This document shows, piece after piece, positions 63,883-64,000 of a stretch of DNA of 64,000 nt. How positions within the stretch are numbered: the stretch's first letter is position 1; each line of letters begins with the position of its first letter. The notes beneath the pieces were generated by a model, which ran no database searches, was not told the origin of the DNA, and worked only from the letters and a program-made list of their open reading frames with translations. The stretch is from contig NC_053114.1 in NCBI RefSeq assembly GCF_010015445.1, positions 22,781,224 through 22,845,223 of the forward strand, given 5' to 3'. A program made the position numbers and the translations under genes. The stretch comes from Perca fluviatilis (Eukaryota > Chordata > Actinopteri > Perciformes > Percidae).

Positions 63883-64000
63883 CAGACCTTCTCAAAGTCC
63901 AGACCAAGGTCCGCATCCGAACAGCCAAACGGCAAGTAAATCCGGACCCGGCCCATAAACCTTGTGTTGTGAATACAACACCTTATGAAGTGTAACGTTT
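63883..64000 (+). mobile_element. Left end of a hAT (Charlie-type) element, cut by the window
   Basis: CAGACCTTCTCAAAGTCCAG followed by AAGGTCCGCATCCG has the form of Charlie-type hAT termini (CAG....TCTCAAA). The remainder lies beyond the window. Confidence 0.55.

Overview
The window looks like vertebrate nuclear DNA from a teleost fish, most likely a percomorph. The evidence is the very dense (CA)n/(GT)n microsatellites (about 15 tracts, roughly 1.06 kb in total, the longest 150 bp), the many hAT and PIF/Harbinger-type elements with clean target-site duplications, TTAA-flanked foldback elements, and a tRNA-derived SINE of a type I know from perch-like fishes. I see no operons, phage genes, CRISPR arrays, rRNA genes or free-standing tRNA genes.

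Gene content is very low. The one feature with convincing gene structure is a small spliced exon at 18631-18707 on the + strand. It has a good polypyrimidine tract and acceptor, a 5' UTR with an in-frame stop, a strong Kozak ATG, the codons for Met-Glu-Ser, and then a consensus donor. If it is real, most of the window is intron of a + strand gene whose remaining coding exons lie to the right. Three residues cannot name the gene. Most long open frames are translations of dinucleotide repeats or of transposon DNA.

Layout. 0.2-2.2 kb: a Harbinger-type MITE fragment, an inverted-repeat element, and the 3' end of an L2/CR1-like LINE. 3.8-9.3 kb: an unclassified dispersed repeat, a remnant shared with 14.5 kb, a 667-bp TTAA-flanked palindrome, and a decayed Harbinger element with a hAT inside. 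11-28 kb: scattered hAT MITEs, the candidate exon, a BED-finger transposase scrap and long CA tracts. 27.9-29.5 kb: a three-level nest of elements. 31.9-33.9 kb: a hAT, then a Harbinger-type element carrying a second Harbinger element with a broken transposase N-terminus. 36-48 kb: hAT and Harbinger-type elements, a tiny palindromic insert, the longest GT tract, and next to it a homopolymer-rich block that looks like bad assembly. 48-64 kb: mostly unannotatable unique sequence with a hAT at 52.4 kb, a SINE inside a hAT-like element at 53.2-54.3 kb, a hAT with a perfect hairpin at 60.6-61.8 kb, and a hAT end running off the window.

How the parts relate: several elements are linked by shared internal sequence even where their termini differ, and two nested insertions can be checked against uninterrupted copies elsewhere in the window. 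No new multi-gene system is visible. The most useful results are the transposon stratigraphy, the candidate first coding exon, several perfect hairpins, and the probable assembly defect near 41 kb.
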